Below, piece by piece: positions 63,156 to 64,000 of a stretch of DNA of 64,000 bases. The notes beneath the pieces are model-generated. The model had not been told where the DNA came from and did not search any database. It worked only from the letters and a program-made list of their open reading frames with translations. The DNA lies in assembly GCF_014633365.1 (NCBI RefSeq), contig NC_068347.1, forward strand, positions 35,258,116 through 35,322,115. Reading direction: 5' to 3'. Source of the stretch: Diospyros lotus (Eukaryota; Streptophyta; Magnoliopsida; Ericales; Ebenaceae). Within the stretch, counting starts at the first letter, position 1; every line of letters begins with the position of its first letter. A program made the position numbers and the translations under genes.

Positions 63156-64000
63156 ATGAAGATTCAAGTTGTTTCAAGGGACTACATCAAGCCAACTTCT
63201 CCAACACCCTCTCACCTTAGAACCTTCACCATTTCTCTCTTGGACCAGCTCGTCAGTACTGGTTACGTCCCCTTCGTCTTTCACTACCCCATACCCGATG
63301 TCAGCTCTATCAATCAAATCTTGGCTCGTTTGAAAAGTTCGCTGTCCGAAACCCTGTCTCGCTTCTATCCGTTGGCTGGTCGGCTTAAGGATCACATGTC
63401 GTTTGATTGCAATGATGAAGGAGTTCTATTCATAGAAACCCATGTTCGTTGTGACATGTCCGAGTTTCTTGAAAGACCTGAAATCGAAGTCCTGCACCGA
63501 TTTGTTCCTTACCAAGGCTTCGTTCCAGAGCCACCAAATACCTTATCTCACCTAGCTATTCAAGCCAACGTATTTGCTTCTGGGGGAATTTCCATTGGTT
63601 TGTCAATGTCGCACAAGGTGTTAGATGCAAATACAATGGCTTCTTTCCTTAGGTGTTGGACTGCCTTGTCTAGCGGCTGTCAAGACCAAGCAATATTCCC
63701 TGACCTCAGCTCAGCATCCTCGCTTTTCCCTCCTAGCTCCGAACAACTACCACGTAGCATGGCATTTCTCAAGGAGAGTTGGTTGAATCAAGGGAAAAGC
63801 ACCTTGAGGAGATTTGTGTTCAATAGTAACGCTATAAAAGCCCTCAAGGTCAAGGCCACTAGCCAGCTAGTTCCTTATCCAAGCAGTTCCCAAGTGATAA
63901 CTTCTTTAATCTGGACGCGTGCAATGGCTGCTTCCGCAACAGTCAAAGGCTCCCAGCACCCATCCACGTTGGTCTTTGCAGTAAACATGAGGCAACGAAT
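63156..64000 (+). CDS. BAHD acyltransferase, 5' part, runs off the window (gene 7)
   Basis: From ATG at 63156 the frame stays open to the last base, about 281 codons, so the DFGWG region and C-terminus lie outside. It begins Met-Lys-Ile-Gln-Val and holds YPLAGR at 71-76 and His153-Lys-Val-Leu-Asp157. It is closest to gene 6 in coding and upstream sequence. Private changes include Lys2 for Glu, Asn in Ser-Ile-Asn-Gln-Ile, a Phe-Asn-Ser-Asn segment where others have Phe-Asp, Ile-Gly-Leu for Ile-Gly-Val just before the catalytic His, and Met-Arg-Gln-Arg for the otherwise invariant Met-Arg-Pro-Arg. Completeness cannot be judged here. Confidence 0.9.
   Translation, partial: MKIQVVSRDYIKPTSPTPSHLRTFTISLLDQLVSTGYVPFVFHYPIPDVSSINQILARLKSSLSETLSRFYPLAGRLKDHMSFDCNDEGVLFIETHVRCDMSEFLERPEIEVLHRFVPYQGFVPEPPNTLSHLAIQANVFASGGISIGLSMSHKVLDANTMASFLRCWTALSSGCQDQAIFPDLSSASSLFPPSSEQLPRSMAFLKESWLNQGKSTLRRFVFNSNAIKALKVKATSQLVPYPSSSQVITSLIWTRAMAASATVKGSQHPSTLVFAVNMRQR

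Noticed and set aside
12318..64000. A multi-enzyme biosynthetic gene cluster
   Set aside because: Apart from transposon proteins, only BAHD genes were found; no P450, cyclase, glycosyltransferase or transporter gene is visible, so the term is not justified for this window.

Overview
The window is AT-rich nuclear DNA from a dicot-type flowering plant; the species cannot be told from the sequence. The evidence for a plant is intronless BAHD acyltransferase genes, Ty1/copia and Ty3/gypsy LTR retrotransposons with tRNA-iMet type primer sites, hAT, CACTA and Mutator-like DNA transposons, MITE-like fold-back elements, a tRNA-derived SINE and many TC/TA microsatellites.

The host genes are one tandem, same-strand (+) array of closely related BAHD acyltransferases (vinorine-synthase-like, clade III type). 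There are five complete open reading frames (12318-13688, 18344-19684, 29378-30718, 54868-56226, 60214-61551) and a sixth that runs off the right edge (63156-64000). One copy is dead and split (32716-33312 plus 49625-50380), and an old relic survives as two scraps (1131-1217 and about 2510-2640). All intact copies keep the HXXXD catalytic motif. The DFGWG structural motif is intact in three complete copies, NFGWG in the 29378 copy and EFGWG in the 60214 copy. The 29378 copy is a mosaic: its N-terminal half resembles the 60214/63156 type, while its promoter, C-terminal half and 3' flank resemble the 18344 copy.

Layout. 1-12000: AT-rich DNA, a BAHD relic broken by a copia-type LTR, a solo LTR nested in another solo LTR (3007-7703), fold-back elements and a copia-like solo LTR. 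12000-20840: genes 1 and 2, separated by a gypsy integrase/LTR remnant. 20840-29183: a minus-strand Ty1/copia gag-protease relic interrupted by two solo LTRs, one of which carries a deleted hAT transposon. 29184-32100: gene 3 and its flank. 32100-52120: the split pseudogene, broken by a 16.3-kb nest (a minus-strand gypsy-type element carrying a CACTA element, tandem repeats and a gag-only gypsy element whose right LTR holds a second CACTA-like element); a Mutator-like element lies in its 3' flank. 52120-64000: genes 5, 6 and 7 with duplicated promoters and spacers.

The genes probably act as a family of acyl-CoA-dependent O-acyltransferases of specialised metabolism in the cytosol. No partner biosynthetic gene (P450, cyclase, glycosyltransferase) is visible, so this is a gene-family expansion and not a demonstrated multi-enzyme cluster. 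The main value of the window is the dated order of events: tandem duplication, gene conversion, motif drift, gene death by retrotransposon insertion, and empty/filled site pairs between duplicate segments.
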